Source: Candidatus Aminicenantota bacterium (lineage in GTDB: Bacteria > Acidobacteriota > Aminicenantia > Aminicenantales > UBA8522). From it: a stretch of 6,140 nt of DNA. The DNA lies in contig DQHV01000004.1 in NCBI GenBank assembly GCA_003524335.1, positions 1 through 6,140 on the forward strand, given 5' to 3'. The position numbers and the translations under genes are program-made. The notes beneath the pieces are model-generated. The model saw only the letters and a program-made list of their open reading frames with translations, made no database searches and was not told the origin of the DNA. Below, piece by piece: positions 5,248 to 6,140 of this stretch (the stretch's first letter is position 1; each line of letters starts with the position of its first letter).

Positions 5248-6140
5248 TTGAAAAGCCACCTGATTCGAAACTGTCTTATCGTCTTTTCCGTATTTCTAGT
5301 GGGTCTTTGTACGGCGGCCTTGACCATGAGTCAGTCTCAGATACCAGACAAAGAGAAAATCCTCGCGGCTTTCTCTCTCCGCCAGGCCCTTCCTCCTGAG
5401 GTCTTCGGCTGGAAGACCGGCAGGGAAGACCAGGTTTTCACAAGAGACGATGTCTTTGACTACATGAACGGAGGCGGTGAGATCTACCTGGCCTATGATT
5501 TTCAGTTCGTCTTCGTGCGCGAGTATGTCCGGGAGGACGCGCCGTCCATCGTCGTCGAAATATACCAGATGTCTTCCTCCGAAGATGCTTTTGGGATTTT
5601 CACCCATGATACCGACGGTGATGAATTCGATCTCGGGCAGGGGGCGATCTATGCTGCCGGGCTGCTCCGCTTCTGGAAGGACAAAACCTTTGTCCGGATC
5701 CTGGCCGACCGGGAGACGCCCGAGGCCAAAGCCGTCATTATGGCCTCGGGCACGAAAATCGCCGGGGCGATTTCCCAAGACGGCGAAAGACCGGCCCTGG
5801 TCAAGGCCCTCCCCACAGAGGGCTTGAGGCCGAAGAGCCTGCGCTATTTCCACACCCTGATTTCGCTCAACTCCCACTATTATCTGGCCAACGTCAATAT
5901 CCTGAATCTTTCGCCGGAAACTCAGGTTGTGATGGCCCGCTACAAGAAGGACGGCTCGGAAGCCCGGCTGCTCCTGGTCGAGTATCCCACGGTCGAGCGG
6001 GCGGTTGATGCCCACGGAAGGTTCGTGGAAATATTCCTGCTGGAACGGTTCGAAGCGGACCGGAAAGTGCTGCCAAAAAAGCTCGAGGACGGGAAATTCG
6101 CCGGCCTCGCGCGCAGCGGAAAACACTTGATCATTATCAT
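5248..6140 (+). CDS. 3'-partial DUF6599-like protein with signal peptide
   Basis: The frame runs off the right edge after 297 codons. The first ATG (5326) would give a mature-looking N-terminus, but the frame stays open upstream to a TAA at 5227. A TTG at 5248 adds 26 residues that read as a classic export signal: K2 and R7, a hydrophobic core LIVFSVFLVGL (10-20), then CTAALT with plausible signal peptidase I sites after A23 or A24. C21 is preceded by L, not G/A/S, so a lipoprotein is unlikely. A weak GGA lies 5 bases before the TTG. The body contains LPPEVFGWK (48-56), FDYMNGGGEIYLAYDF (70-85), VVEIYQMSSSEDAFGIF and a later YFHTLISLNSHYYLANVNILNL, which match my memory of the DUF6599 family of Acidobacteriota-type genomes. 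Function is unknown; a periplasmic or cell-surface location is inferred. Family assignment is probable, start moderately sure. Confidence 0.75.
   Translation, partial: MKSHLIRNCLIVFSVFLVGLCTAALTMSQSQIPDKEKILAAFSLRQALPPEVFGWKTGREDQVFTRDDVFDYMNGGGEIYLAYDFQFVFVREYVREDAPSIVVEIYQMSSSEDAFGIFTHDTDGDEFDLGQGAIYAAGLLRFWKDKTFVRILADRETPEAKAVIMASGTKIAGAISQDGERPALVKALPTEGLRPKSLRYFHTLISLNSHYYLANVNILNLSPETQVVMARYKKDGSEARLLLVEYPTVERAVDAHGRFVEIFLLERFEADRKVLPKKLEDGKFAGLARSGKHLIII

Noticed and set aside
5241..5250. AATCGATT palindrome near the DUF6599-like start as an operator
   Set aside because: Only 8 bases are symmetrical and no second copy is seen in the control region, so chance is a sufficient explanation.
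5296..6126. 276-codon open frame on the minus strand
   Set aside because: It is antisense to the DUF6599-like gene, whose plus-strand frame has a signal peptide and family motifs and continues past the window.

Overview
The window is bacterial DNA with mostly high-GC coding sequence. It is densely packed, with short or no gaps between co-oriented genes and Shine-Dalgarno sites. The incomplete right-hand gene resembles the DUF6599 family, which I associate with Acidobacteriota, Aminicenantes and related deep-branching, often uncultured, lineages. Two uroporphyrinogen-decarboxylase-fold (URO-D) paralogues beside sugar genes fit that kind of genome, but the taxonomic guess is an inference from gene content only.

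Layout, left to right: (1) a 5'-partial gene on the minus strand (1-132, running off the left edge), unrecognised; (2) two tandem minus-strand URO-D/MtaA-like genes (145-1281 and 1283-2431), separated by a single base, which would be co-transcribed with gene 1; (3) a divergent control region (2432-2553) with a near-consensus sigma70 promoter and an overlapping palindrome array; (4) a plus-strand RES-Xre type toxin-antitoxin pair, antitoxin first (2554-3123) and toxin second (3120-3638), overlapping by 4 bases; (5) a minus-strand D-lyxose isomerase-like cupin (3651-4193), converging on the toxin gene with a 12-base gap; (6) ribokinase (4203-5132, minus), whose stop codon overlaps the ribosome binding site of the isomerase; (7) a second divergent control region (5133-5247); (8) a plus-strand DUF6599-like exported protein (5248 to beyond 6140), truncated by the window edge. 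Its signal peptide is visible only if a TTG start upstream of the first ATG is used.

Together, rbsK and the isomerase form a two-gene pentose/hexose module. The isomerase family interconverts D-lyxose with D-xylulose, and D-mannose with D-fructose; the PfkB kinase would phosphorylate the resulting or a related sugar. The URO-D pair lies on the same strand and lacks the HemE active-site signature but keeps the H-x-C motif of the methyltransferase (MtaA/CmuA) branch, so these are probably not heme-synthesis enzymes. The toxin-antitoxin module lies between the two minus-strand blocks on the opposite strand and is visibly more AT-rich, so it may be a later insertion.

I see no rRNA, tRNA, CRISPR array, insertion sequence or convincing terminator. 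No gene-free stretch exceeds about 125 bases.
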